A stretch of DNA of 37,297 bases, from the NCBI RefSeq assembly GCF_900100785.1, contig NZ_FNCP01000036.1, forward strand, positions 1 through 37,297. The letters are read 5' to 3'. Source of the DNA: Desulfosporosinus hippei DSM 8344. Its GTDB lineage: Bacteria > Bacillota > Desulfitobacteriia > Desulfitobacteriales > Desulfitobacteriaceae. This document shows, piece by piece, positions 25,362 through 35,631 of the stretch. The first letter of the stretch is position 1. Each line of letters opens with the position of its first letter. The translations under genes and the position numbers were made by a program. The notes under the pieces are model-generated. The model was not told the origin of the DNA. It did not search any database and saw only the letters and a list, made by a program, of their open reading frames with translations.

Positions 25362-25530
25362 TTACTCGATGCCAACATGATAAAGACTTTCTTTGCGGCC
25401 AAAGCACAATGCATCATACGTAAAACCGGGTATAGCTCCTGCCCCAGCTATTACTCTTTCTTTTGGCAGGATTTCATTAACTGCAAAACCTTCGCTAATG
25501 ATTTTTATATGTATAACCAACTACACGTGG
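25362..25530 (-). pseudogene. Unidentified protein remnant
   Basis: The minus strand encodes SEGFAVNEILPKERVIAGAG then AIPGFTYDALCFGRKESLYH and a stop. The composition and motif style look like a real conserved protein, but no family was recognised and there is no start upstream. It lies between the EFR1-type gene and the MFS fragment. The plus-strand open frames here are judged to be shadows. Confidence 0.35.
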
Positions 25531-25610
25531 CAAGCGGAGCAGACACATTTTGTGCTTGCTCCTCTGTTTCAAAATAAATACTTTTTAATTCTATCCCTTT
25601 GTATGCCTTT

Positions 25611-25860
25611 TTAACCTTCAATGTTTTTTTGATCTAATAGTCTGATGACCGGAATCAGTGAACAAAGTATGGAAATCCCCATAATTAAAATCCCCGATAT
25701 CAGAAACCAATGGTTTACGCCAATTCTATCGGCAAAGAGTCCCGAGAGGATTAAGCCCATAGGCATAGCGAGGGAAATGATGCTTCCGGTAAGAGAAAAA
25801 ACTCGTCCTAAATATTCCGGCTTAATTTTTTCTTGAAAAAGAGCCATTTGTATCAGTGAA
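25611..25860 (-). pseudogene. C-terminal fragment of an MFS (macrolide-efflux-like) transporter
   Basis: About 80 residues: SLIQMALFQEKIKPEYLGRV then FSLTGSIISLAMPMGLILSG followed by LFADRIGVNHWFLISGI and a last helix. This is the end of an MFS transporter of the macrolide-efflux (MefA) type, where PEYLGRVFSL is a typical loop. The first 330 or so residues are absent. The coding similarity begins at the edge of the 46-nt inverted repeat at 25858-25903, so the truncation point lies there. Confidence 0.75.
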
Positions 25861-25903
25861 AGCCATTCAAAATCGACACTGGTGTCGATTTTAAATGGCT
25901 TTC
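25858..25903. repeat. 46-nt inverted repeat at the MFS truncation point
   Basis: Arms of 22 nt (GAAAGCCATT...ATCGACAC and GTGTCGAT...AATGGCTTTC) with one mismatch and a 2-nt loop. It lies 50 nt past the stop of the acetyltransferase and could serve as its terminator although no T run follows. It could also be a recombination scar. Confidence 0.7.
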
Positions 25904-25952
25904 ATAAATTCATTATAATGATTCTCAACTCATCTCTCTTCAAATTTGACAA

Positions 25953-26488
25953 TCAATCGATTACCAGTCCCATGCTGACAGCATCGAAAAATATGCCGTC
26001 TATGTACAAATTCCTTGTCAGAACACCTTCTTTTCTGAACCCATACCTTTCATACAATGCAATGGCTGTCTTATTATCGGCACGAGTTACCAGATCAATT
26101 TTTCTCACAATCTGGGTTTCCTTGGCCCACTCTATCAGGACTTCCAGAAGAAGGCCCCCTATTCCCAGGCTCCAATACTTCCTAAGGACAGCGATCCCCA
26201 TTTCTCCCCTATGTCTTTTCCTGACCCTGGTTCCCCCTTCAAAAGTAATAAAGCCTGCAATCTCGCCGTCCGTTAAGCCTATGATGATCACGGAGTTATC
26301 CGTCCCGTTTTCAAAGTCAATGATTTCCTCTCCGTTTCAGGGGTTATTTCCAGCTCACCTTTGCCAAAGGAAAGAAAGTCCGACTCCCCACTTATACACA
26401 TTTTAAACTTTGCCATTTCTTCCACATCATTTACAGTTGCTTTTCTGATCAGTAATTCCCTACCATTTTTCAGGGTTACCTTTTTCAT
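25953..26488 (-). pseudogene. Frameshifted GNAT family N-acetyltransferase
   Basis: Start ATG 26488 (MKKVTLKNGRELLIRKATVN). The first part reads normally to ELEITPETE. After a duplicated AG (near 26331-26336) the frame is lost; one frame over it continues IDFENGTDNSVIIIGLTDGE and IAGFITFEGG to the acetyl-CoA loop region RKRHRGEMGIAVLRKYWSLG, then YERYGFRKEGVL and stops at 25953. The whole would be about 178 residues, normal for GNAT. I read it as an inactivated gene, or a sequencing artefact, because another frameshift lies 2 kb away. Confidence 0.75.
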
Positions 26489-26615
26489 GGCTATCCACTC
26501 TTTCTTATTACCTATATCGTTCATAAAACTAATCACCCCGTACGATAATCATATTATATCAAACGATAATTACCAATTCATTTGCTCACTTCGACCATTG
26601 GGTCAAGGGCAAAGC

Positions 26616-26660
26616 CAAAGAGCATGAACCCCTTCCTTTGACTTGGATTCATGCCCTTTG
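26616..26660 (-). terminator. Hairpin downstream of the 85-residue protein gene
   Basis: CAAAGAGCATGAA and TTCATGCCCTTTG pair with one mismatch around an 18-nt loop, 29 nt past the stop at 26689. No strong T run. Confidence 0.5.
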
Positions 26661-26688
26661 CTTTATGAACAGATAGAACGTATGGTAG

Positions 26689-26946
26689 TTATCCAAGTTT
26701 GCTGTTAGGCAGCAAATGACTAAAATTTTCAGCAAACTGCATAACAACGGATTGTACTTCCTCCAGCTTTTCCGGCTTTAGCAAAGCAATCATTTTCGGC
26801 AAAAACAGCATAATATCTTCTTGTGTAAAATTGCCTTCTGTCAGTTTCTTGAAGTTTTCAACTAGTAATTCCTTTGCTTCCTCTACCTTGTCATCTTTTA
26901 CTCTTTCTAAAATGAAACTTAAAAATTGTTCCTGCCCGTTATTCAT
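26689..26946 (-). CDS. Small helical protein of unknown function
   Basis: An 85-residue protein from ATG 26946 (MNNGQEQFLSFILERVKDDK), preceded by GGAG. The sequence is all-helical with alternating charges (VEEAKELLVENFKKLTEGNF), no cysteines, no membrane segment and no recognised domain. Transcribed alone, with a hairpin downstream. Confidence 0.6.
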   Translation of the reverse strand: MNNGQEQFLSFILERVKDDKVEEAKELLVENFKKLTEGNFTQEDIMLFLPKMIALLKPEKLEEVQSVVMQFAENFSHLLPNSKLG

Positions 26947-27198
26947 GTTTACTCCATTAAGCTTTATCCATCCCACAGTATATCACAAATGTTTTGTGTG
27001 TTCACAGCTTACTTCTGCTCTCTGCACAACCACCCCGCACGATGGATGGGCCTCTATACACTCTCAGGGGAAGCTAGGGCTAAGGGATAGGGGCTTCACA
27101 TGCGGCACAAGAAACTCGTCAATCGTGTTGTCTTCCTCAAACATTCTCCCTTTTTTCAGCATACTATGGAATATCAAAACAGAGGGGTAATCTTAAGA

Positions 27199-27636
27199 AT
27201 GATTGCTACAAATAATAGAACCGCTAACGATAATAAATATGAGTTGACTCTTAGCTTAATCAAAGATGAACGAATAGGCGATTTTCTTTTTCTTATTGCT
27301 GCAATTATAGCCCTAATCTCAACTTACCAAGCTGAGAAGGAAATAATTTCTAAAGAATCTTATAAAGAATCCCTACCGGATGATTCTGCCTATACCATTG
27401 CAGCCGCAAGCTGGTCATTCTTTATAGCAAGCATCATTTCAGCTTATGTGGTGATCGCCAGGTACAACCAAATTGCAACCGCCGATCGTGATGTTTCTCC
27501 GTTAACATTAAAGGGCGCAAAATATTCCACAATAGGAAATATCATTAGTGTTATTGGCTTTGGCTTGGCTGCCATTGGTGACCAATTAAAGGCAATGGCT
27601 TCTTCTTCCGGAGGGCCAACTGCAATATCTCGATAA
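27199..27636 (+). CDS. Small membrane protein of unknown function
   Basis: A protein of 145 residues from ATG 27199 (MIATNNRTANDNKYELTLSL), with GAGGGG 11 nt upstream; the open frame extends to 27100 without a ribosome site. Three hydrophobic segments lie near residues 27-40, 70-86 and 112-125. No family was recognised. It is convergent with pta. The 27000-27198 region upstream shows only a possible minus-strand peptide fragment (MLKKGRMFEEDNTIDEFLVP). Confidence 0.55.
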   Translation: MIATNNRTANDNKYELTLSLIKDERIGDFLFLIAAIIALISTYQAEKEIISKESYKESLPDDSAYTIAAASWSFFIASIISAYVVIARYNQIATADRDVSPLTLKGAKYSTIGNIISVIGFGLAAIGDQLKAMASSSGGPTAISR

Positions 27637-27692
27637 TCCAGCCGCAGTTGACAATTTCAATCATCGCTAATTTTCCTGTTTTTAGTTGGCCA

Positions 27693-28664
27693 TTACTTAA
27701 GAGCGGCCGTGATTATACCCATCCTGTAAACCTCTTCGGCATTGCACCCCCTGGAAAGGTCATTAACGGGAGCGTTCAGACCCTGGAGAATCGGACCGAA
27801 AGCATCAAACTTTCCCAGTCGCTGGGCTATTTTATAACTGATGTTCCCTGAATTAAGATCTGGGAAAATAAAGGTGTTGGCCTGTCCCGCTACTCGCGAA
27901 TCAAAAGCTTTTGTTTTAGCAACATCAGGAGAGAAAGCTGCATCAAATTGCAGCTCGCCGTCGACTGGAAAATCAAGGCTCATGGCTTTTAATTTTTCCG
28001 CTGCCTTACGTATTATATCGACAGTCTCACCTTGACCGGAGCCTAAGGTACTGTAGGAAAGCATAGCCACCTTCGGGTCTACAGCAAAACACCTGGCTGT
28101 TCTTGCTGTTTCCACAGCAATTTCAACCAACTCATCCTCTGTGGGTTTAACGTTGATAGCGCAATCAGCCATGAGATATGTTTCTTCGCCATCCGGCGTA
28201 GAGCGGTGCAGAACGAAACAGCTTGAGACAAGCTTATTGCCCGGCTTTGTCTTAATAATCTGCAATGCGGGGCGAACGGTATCGGCCGTGGAATAAGTGG
28301 CTCCGCCCAGGAGACCGTCGGCATAACCCATCTTTACGAGCATGATGCCAAAATAATTGGCTTTTGCCAAAAGAGCACGGCAAGCAGCCTCATCCACTTT
28401 TCCCTTTCTCAGGGCAAACAACTCTGCAGTCATTCTATCGATGCCAGCATAGGTTGAGGGATCAATAATTTCACTCCCTTCTACCGGCCAACCAATGTCT
28501 TGGGCCGCAGCTTCTACCTCAGAGCGATTGCCCAGAAGTACCGGCACGAGAATACCGTCCTTATACAGGCGACTTGCTGCCTCAAGAATCCTCGGATCAG
28601 ATCCCTCAGTAAAAACGAGCTTTCGCTGCTTCCTCTTTAATAACGCAATCATAGGTTCAAACAT
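27693..28664 (-). CDS. pta: Phosphate acetyltransferase
   Basis: A protein of 323 residues, the usual length of single-domain Pta. Landmarks run in order: LVFTEGSDPRILEAASRLYK near the start, YADGLLGGATYSTADTVRPA near 113, the AMLSYSTLGSGQGETVD region near 205, GELQFDAAFSPDVAKTK near 240 and QANTFIFPDLNSGNISYKIA near 270. It interconverts acetyl-CoA and acetyl phosphate and, with acetate kinase, generates ATP in acetogenic and fermentative metabolism. ackA is not adjacent here. ATG start with GGCAGGGATG upstream. Confidence 0.95.
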   Translation of the reverse strand: MFEPMIALLKRKQRKLVFTEGSDPRILEAASRLYKDGILVPVLLGNRSEVEAAAQDIGWPVEGSEIIDPSTYAGIDRMTAELFALRKGKVDEAACRALLAKANYFGIMLVKMGYADGLLGGATYSTADTVRPALQIIKTKPGNKLVSSCFVLHRSTPDGEETYLMADCAINVKPTEDELVEIAVETARTARCFAVDPKVAMLSYSTLGSGQGETVDIIRKAAEKLKAMSLDFPVDGELQFDAAFSPDVAKTKAFDSRVAGQANTFIFPDLNSGNISYKIAQRLGKFDAFGPILQGLNAPVNDLSRGCNAEEVYRMGIITAALK

Positions 28665-28864
28665 AGTTCATCCCTGCCATTTCCCAATCTATTGAATATT
28701 CGCCGCTTTCTTTTCCAAATAGTATATTAATTATACTGAAATTTTAAAATACCGTAAATATACTTTTCAGTAGAAGTAGCACATTATTGTATTTCAAAAT
28801 AACTTCATTTTTAATTTTCTTACTTTCTTGTTGTCATCTTTCTTATCATACTATATAATTAAGT

Positions 28865-28879
28865 TTGTAACCATTACAA
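28865..28879. promoter_or_regulatory. Fur/PerR-like 15-bp palindrome
   Basis: TTGTAACCATTACAA is a perfect 6-3-6 palindrome and partially fits the PerR-type box (TTATAAT-N-ATTATAA). It lies about 330 nt upstream of katG and 200 nt upstream of pta. KatG is a classic PerR target, but the distance is large, so this is a weak candidate. Confidence 0.4.
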
Positions 28880-28969
28880 TTTTACATAAATTCTTAAGTT
28901 TGTAGGTGATTAGACAGAAAATAAGCCAAACTTTCCCACTGATATAAAAATGCGGCAAGCTTGTCAAGA

Positions 28970-28988
28970 ATGTCAAAGCCATTGACAT
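28970..28988. promoter_or_regulatory. Inverted repeat upstream of katG
   Basis: ATGTCAA-AGCCA-TTGACAT, a 7-5-7 inverted repeat, lies about 225 nt upstream of the katG start. It could be a regulator site. Confidence 0.4.
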
Positions 28989-29085
28989 CAAACAGAGATG
29001 CTTGCTGTTTGAGAATATAATCTCAAAAGCAAATAGATAAGGAAGCCTTTTTATTCACAGCGAAATGACACTGTCAAGCCGCTGA

Positions 29086-31407
<2,322 letters not shown>

Positions 31408-31425
31408 ATATAGTTTAAAAACATC

Positions 31426-31456
31426 AGCCCCTCATGCTCATGCCGAGGGGCTTTTC
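31426..31456 (+). terminator. Intrinsic terminator of katG
   Basis: AGCCCCTC/GAGGGGCT stem with an 11-nt loop and a TTTT tail, about 20 nt past the katG stop. Confidence 0.88.
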
Positions 31457-31597
31457 CTTTGGAAATCAAGGTCATCATTTGCTCAATCATAGCAGTTTGC
31501 CTAAGGTTCAAACTTCAAATCAACCCCAAGCCCATTTTTGTGGCCGGTATCCCTATGACAATTATTGCACCCTATAGATTTTTTCTTGGTCGAGCAC

Positions 31598-31652
31598 AAA
31601 AAACAAATCCTTATTTCGCTCCACTAAAGTGCGAAATAAGGATTTGTTTTTT
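31598..31652. terminator. 22-bp perfect inverted repeat, likely bidirectional terminator
   Basis: The two 22-nt arms (beginning AAAAAACAAATCCTTA and ending TAAGGATTTGTTTTTT) are exactly complementary with an 11-nt loop. It lies between katG and dapA, facing both. The 31457-31597 stretch before it has a protein-like plus-strand reading (PIFVAGIPMTIIAPYRFFLG), but no gene is supported. Confidence 0.75.
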
Positions 31653-31794
31653 GATTTGTTTTTTAATGAAGTATAGCCGCATCTAGGTTTGGCGCTACTT
31701 TATTAACTGCAATTATTATTACTTTTTGGGGAAAAGATAAGCAAACTACCCTATTGTCGTAATGACTGGCATGGTCTCTCTTCTTATAACTTCA

Positions 31795-32685
31795 TCAAAC
31801 GATTAATCCATATGCCCTCATAACTGAGATCAACTTTTCACGGTTTGTATCCTCAATTGTTGTGAGAGGCATTCTTAGGTAATCCTTGCAAAAACCCATA
31901 GCTGCCATAGCAGCCTTGACCGGAATAGGGTTAACTTCACAAAACAGGGCCTCTGTAATACCATAAAGCTTATATTGCTGCTCTGCACTGCCGGCAATGT
32001 CACCCTTAAAGAAACGGGTGCAAATCTCACGTGTCTGTGCCGGCATAATGTTGGAAAGCACGGAAATGCAGCCAACTCCACCAAGGGCCATAAGTGGAAC
32101 TATTTGATCGTCATTGCCTGAATACAAATCAAGCTTGCCGTGGACACGCGCCATCGTCTCAACAATTTTTGAAATGTTGCCATTTGCTTCTTTGATCCCT
32201 ACGATATTTTCGTGTTCAGCCAATGCCTCATAGGTTGCAGACTCAATATTAATTCCCGTCCTTGAAGGCACATTGTAAAGAATGATGGGCTTTGTGCTCT
32301 TGTCGGCAATTTGTGTAAACATTTTAGTTAGGCCTTTTTGCGTAGCCTTGTTGTAATATGGGGTAACTACAAGCATTGCATCCGCACCTGCTTCGCAGGC
32401 AAAACTAGTGAGGTCATGGGCGTATTCGATGTCATTGCTGCCAGTGCCTGCAATGATCGGCACTCTGCCTTTAGCTTGCTGAACAGCAAAGGTAATTGCT
32501 GCTCTATGCTCAGCGTCAGACAAGGTCGAAGCTTCACCTGTGGTTCCACAAATCACCAGAGCATCAATTTTTTCTTCAATTTGCCAATCAATCAATTTGC
32601 CAAACTGCTCATAATTAATTCCTGTTTCGTCCAGAGGAGTTATGAGAGCAGTGGCAATACCTTTGAAAACAGTCTTCTTTTTCAT
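31795..32685 (-). CDS. dapA: 4-hydroxy-tetrahydrodipicolinate synthase
   Basis: A protein of 296 residues, the usual length. FKGIATALITPLDE opens the TIM barrel; CGTTGEASTLSDAEH near residue 46 contains the conserved GTTGE loop; PYYNKATQKGL and LYNVPSRTGIN near 106 and 136 contain the catalytic tyrosines; GIKEANGN near 162 contains the Schiff-base lysine. It condenses pyruvate with aspartate semialdehyde, the first step towards lysine and diaminopimelate (also dipicolinate in spores). ATG start. It is not linked to other dap genes here but is controlled by a lysine riboswitch. Confidence 0.97.
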   Translation of the reverse strand: MKKKTVFKGIATALITPLDETGINYEQFGKLIDWQIEEKIDALVICGTTGEASTLSDAEHRAAITFAVQQAKGRVPIIAGTGSNDIEYAHDLTSFACEAGADAMLVVTPYYNKATQKGLTKMFTQIADKSTKPIILYNVPSRTGINIESATYEALAEHENIVGIKEANGNISKIVETMARVHGKLDLYSGNDDQIVPLMALGGVGCISVLSNIMPAQTREICTRFFKGDIAGSAEQQYKLYGITEALFCEVNPIPVKAAMAAMGFCKDYLRMPLTTIEDTNREKLISVMRAYGLIV

Positions 32686-32706
32686 GTTTATCCCCGTCTC
32701 CCTCTA

Positions 32707-32739
32707 TAAAAAAATAGCTGATACGGAATTCAGCCACTA
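32707..32739 (-). terminator. Lysine-riboswitch terminator
   Basis: On the minus strand AGTGGCTGA pairs with TCAGCTATT (two G-U pairs) around ATTCCGTA, followed by seven T residues. It sits between the aptamer and dapA, where lysine binding would cause premature termination. Confidence 0.75.
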
Positions 32740-32776
32740 AATTACCCATATGATTTTCCAATCATACTGTAAGATA

Positions 32777-32940
32777 GATAGCTCTCCGCAAACGCGACAG
32801 TTAAACAAATCTTATTTTGTTCAACCAGCCCTGTCCCCACGTAATTGAGACCGACTTCGGCATCTACACCTTTCACCAAAGCAACGGTCTTACGTAAACC
32901 TTAACAACTTCGGGTACTGATTGTACGATGCACCTCTATC
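32777..32940 (-). promoter_or_regulatory. Lysine riboswitch (L box)
   Basis: On the minus strand the P1 strands GATAG and CTATC close the structure. Inside are GAGGTGC, an AGTA bulge, GGTGAAAGGTGTAGATGCCG, GGGGACAGGGCTGG, then ACTGTCGCG and TTTGCGGAGAGCTATC. This order of conserved motifs and the 164-nt length fit the lysine riboswitch five-helix junction. It is a lysine-OFF switch in known cases, here controlling dapA. Confidence 0.95.
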
Positions 32941-32951
32941 AATTCTTATTA

Positions 32952-32981
32952 AGAATATTCATATATTGCTATATTTGTCAA
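32952..32981 (-). promoter_or_regulatory. Sigma-A promoter of the lysine riboswitch/dapA transcript
   Basis: TTGACA (minus, 32981-32976), an 18-bp spacer, then TATTCT (32957-32952). Transcription would begin just before the aptamer. Confidence 0.75.
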
Positions 32982-33121
32982 GACTAAATTTGAAGAACCT
33001 CTTAGGCAAACTCCATCTAAGCTTAGAATCACTTGATTGTGTACATAACCCGTATAAGCCGAATGAAAATTACTTATTAAGCAAATAAATAAAACGCCTA
33101 TAAAATTGGAGGTAAGAAAGC

Positions 33122-33598
33122 ATGGATAAAATGATAACATTATTATTCTACCCCTTATTCCTAGTCATGACCTTTTGCTTAACACTAATCTTTATTCCTA
33201 AAAATAAATATAAAGAATATTTAATCTATGGAATTATTATCGGTGGATTAGGTGATATAATAGCAGTTGGTTTACTTCAAAACATACTAGGTATTATGTG
33301 GTTTAAGAACCTAAGCATCTTCTATGTTTTGAAAATGATGGCCCTATCTCCACTGTGTTGGACGGTTACTGTTATGGTTTTTCTTTATTTTTTACCCGCC
33401 AAAAAGTCTTTCAGGTATCCCTATATCTTAACTTGGGCCAGTATAAGCCTTGGTTACGGATATATCGTACGTAATGTTGGACTATACGATTTCGTTTACT
33501 GGTTCTACCCCGTACCGGGTTATTTTATATTTCTTTGCTGGTGGGGTTTTGCTTCATGGTTGTTTAGAAATACCAGCCCTTTGGCCAAAGAAGAGTGA
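33122..33598 (+). CDS. Small integral membrane protein (CBO0543-like)
   Basis: A protein of 158 residues with about five hydrophobic segments and conserved-looking Trp/Tyr/Pro residues at membrane boundaries (CWTVTVMVFLYFLPAKKS; FVYWFYPVPGYFIFLCWWGF). The length and style match the CBO0543 family of small Firmicute membrane proteins of unknown function. ATG start with GGAGGTAAG upstream. It appears as a single gene. Confidence 0.75.
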   Translation: MDKMITLLFYPLFLVMTFCLTLIFIPKNKYKEYLIYGIIIGGLGDIIAVGLLQNILGIMWFKNLSIFYVLKMMALSPLCWTVTVMVFLYFLPAKKSFRYPYILTWASISLGYGYIVRNVGLYDFVYWFYPVPGYFIFLCWWGFASWLFRNTSPLAKEE

Positions 33599-33709
33599 TT
33601 ATGCTTAAGCGAATAAGTCTCTTGCAGGGCTTGAGCTCATCCCATGGATATTGTTAATTTCGTATTGAAAGCATGGACATCAATGTAATACATTTGGTAT
33701 CTTAGCTCA

Positions 33710-34834
33710 TTAAAAAACCAGCTCTCCTGGTCTATAGCCGACAGGCAATTCCTCTTCACTTAAAAACTTGAAACTGTCATCACGCAGTATGGGTAAAAAT
33801 ACTTCGTAAGGTATCCTGAAAAACGCACAGGTATAATTACTGGATCCCACCCACCTACCCTCATTGCCACTAAAATTCAAACCTCTGGCAAATTTCGTAT
33901 AGTTTGAGCAATCATGAACTGCTAAATCCCAGCTTTCTTCTACGGCTGTTTTCATGAATTTCAGAGTTAATTCCCGACTCCAAATCGGAGATATATAGCC
34001 ATGTCTGGAAATATACATGTTTTCCCCGTCATAATTGTCTATGTTATTGGCATTTAGGTGCAGCTCTGCACAATTGATAAAATCAAGTTTCGTCTCTAAG
34101 ATCGCTTGCTTCTTCCGGAAAAAGGTTTCGAAGTACTCCGGAGTCATTGGCGTTTCAATACCTACATTTTTGATGTATTTTTTCGCTATTGCCATATTTT
34201 CAATCACTTTGTCTGAACAATTTGAGGCACCCAGGTTGAAACGCAACTCGTCAAGACCGGCTTCACCTAAAGCTTTCAAGGTCTCTGACCTAGCTAAAGT
34301 GCCATTTGTATAGAGGTGTTGATGAATCCCTGCAGCACTGAATTTCTTGATAATCGGATAGTATTTTTCAATTTCCATGAATGGCTCTAAATAAACATAG
34401 GAAATGCCCGTGGGCTTCTGCTGAATGGAAAGAAGTAAATCAATGTCCTTCTCATAAAACTTTGTGTCTCCGATTTCCCACATACCTTCGCCAACCGGGG
34501 GGATTTCATCCAGCTCTCCATAATGATAGCAGAACTTACACTCTAAGTTACATTTGTTCGTTTTCCTGATGGCACTCAAACCGGTTCCCAAGAGACAAGA
34601 ACGACATCCTTTGGGGAATTTGCTTTCATTTCCCACAAAAAAAGTTCTGTTTTCTAAAGTTTTCAAGCCTTTGATTTCCGACATTAAGATATCATTTCTA
34701 TGATCGATGGCTGCCTCAATTTGGGCAAAGGTTGCGTAAATGATTTCCTGTTGCTTGGTCATAATTTCCTCATCCTCTGGCAATATTGCAAAGAATTCAA
34801 ACCAAGTCAAGGCATCTTTCTTGGAAATTTTCAT
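33710..34834 (-). CDS. Radical SAM protein
   Basis: A protein of 374 residues from ATG 34834, preceded by AGGAGG. The 4Fe-4S/SAM motif CNLECKFCYHYG lies near residue 95-106. A CRSC pair (about 77-80) just upstream could bind an extra cluster. The GE-like segment and beta-strand GISYVYLEPFMEIEKYYPII near 143 fit the TIM-barrel SAM fold, and LYTNGTL near 174 is typical. The C-terminal region contains NYTCAFFRIPYEVF, an additional Cys. The reaction is unknown; SPASM-like auxiliary clusters are possible. It is next to a CGGC-domain gene but transcribed as its own unit. Confidence 0.88.
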   Translation of the reverse strand: MKISKKDALTWFEFFAILPEDEEIMTKQQEIIYATFAQIEAAIDHRNDILMSEIKGLKTLENRTFFVGNESKFPKGCRSCLLGTGLSAIRKTNKCNLECKFCYHYGELDEIPPVGEGMWEIGDTKFYEKDIDLLLSIQQKPTGISYVYLEPFMEIEKYYPIIKKFSAAGIHQHLYTNGTLARSETLKALGEAGLDELRFNLGASNCSDKVIENMAIAKKYIKNVGIETPMTPEYFETFFRKKQAILETKLDFINCAELHLNANNIDNYDGENMYISRHGYISPIWSRELTLKFMKTAVEESWDLAVHDCSNYTKFARGLNFSGNEGRWVGSSNYTCAFFRIPYEVFLPILRDDSFKFLSEEELPVGYRPGELVF

Positions 34835-35024
34835 AACATGTCCTCCTATAATTAAAAATCTACTACGGATTAGATTCCTATCTCCTGCTATGTTTTTTCA
34901 TAATACCATAAAAGTTTCAGATTAACACGGATATAGCCAGGCTGGTCTCAATTTCCTCTAGTATTTTACCTTATGGTGATCAAAATGGATATGGGGACAA
35001 AAAAATAGAACTCCAAATAACTTT

Positions 35025-35378
35025 TTAGCTGTCAGCTTGAAGTTCATTACCATTATTATCGCTTTTATCTTTAGTCCTTACCTTTGGACCGTGGGTATAT
35101 CCCACAACAGTAAAATGCTCAGATAGCCCTTCAATCAACGAGTCATAGTCTGGTGACCTTGCTCTCAAGCAGGAAGAAAGGTGTACAGATTCTATTCCGG
35201 CTTGAATCATATTCTTTATCTTACGATTTAAATCGCCGCCAGTGTGAGTAAACGTTAGTAATTCTAGTTCCTCAGTATATCGGGCAAAGGAATCCTTTCT
35301 TTGAAAAAAAGCGTTAAGACAGCCCTTTCCCGTACAAATTTGCATGGTTTCTTCACGTATTAAAATTCCAATCTTCAT
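35025..35378 (-). CDS. CGGC domain-containing protein with an altered second motif
   Basis: A protein of 117 residues from ATG 35378 (MKIGILIREETMQICTGKGC), preceded by AAGGGTG. The conserved start KIGILIREETM...CTGKGCLNAFF matches CGGC-domain proteins, predicted metal-binding proteins of anaerobes. The second signature, normally a CGGC motif after TH, reads THTGGD, so two cysteines appear to be lost. LSSCLRARSPDYDSLI keeps a third Cys region but CP is replaced. This copy may have lost metal binding or be a divergent subfamily. The C-terminal tail is charged. Confidence 0.8.
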   Translation of the reverse strand: MKIGILIREETMQICTGKGCLNAFFQRKDSFARYTEELELLTFTHTGGDLNRKIKNMIQAGIESVHLSSCLRARSPDYDSLIEGLSEHFTVVGYTHGPKVRTKDKSDNNGNELQADS

Positions 35379-35395
35379 AAAAAACACCCTTAATC

Positions 35396-35439
35396 ATTAT
35401 ACTACGATTTAAATGGCTAAGGTGTGACGTGCTTCACAC
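35396..35439 (-). promoter_or_regulatory. Promoter with CRP/FNR-type palindrome for the CGGC gene
   Basis: TATAAT (minus, 35401-35396) is the -10 for a start near 35389. GTGTGACGTGCTTCACAC (35422-35439) contains TGTGA-N6-TCACA, the exact CRP-type half-sites. Its centre is about 41.5 bp from the predicted start, the classical class II activator position. Confidence 0.6.
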
Positions 35440-35488
35440 TTTAGCTTGCTGAAAGTGGGTATTAATTTATCAAAGCAGACAGCATTTG

Positions 35489-35523
35489 CTTCCGCCAGTT
35501 TTCTATATTCTATTTGGCGGAAG
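35489..35523. terminator. Hairpin between divergent genes
   Basis: CTTCCGCCA/TGGCGGAAG, a 9-bp perfect stem with a 17-nt loop. It is followed by GGGCTTCTTTG on the plus strand, and the right part overlaps the -35 area of the following gene. It may be a terminator or a regulatory structure. Confidence 0.5.
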
Positions 35524-35536
35524 GGCTTCTTTGTTA

Positions 35537-35545
35537 TGCTATAAT
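35537..35545 (+). promoter_or_regulatory. Extended -10 promoter of the 35632 gene
   Basis: TGCTATAAT is an extended -10. The start codon follows about 85 nt downstream. Confidence 0.6.
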
Positions 35546-35631
35546 AAATGTCAGATAGACAATAATTTCTACGTCTAAACGTATAGAAGAGCTATCTCTA
35601 TCAAACTATAGATTAAAGGAGGCGAGAGGAA

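Noticed and set aside
25323-25614. Plus-strand frames of 84 and 73 residues after the EFR1-type gene
   Set aside because: Poor starts and no motif; the minus strand reads as a more protein-like remnant.
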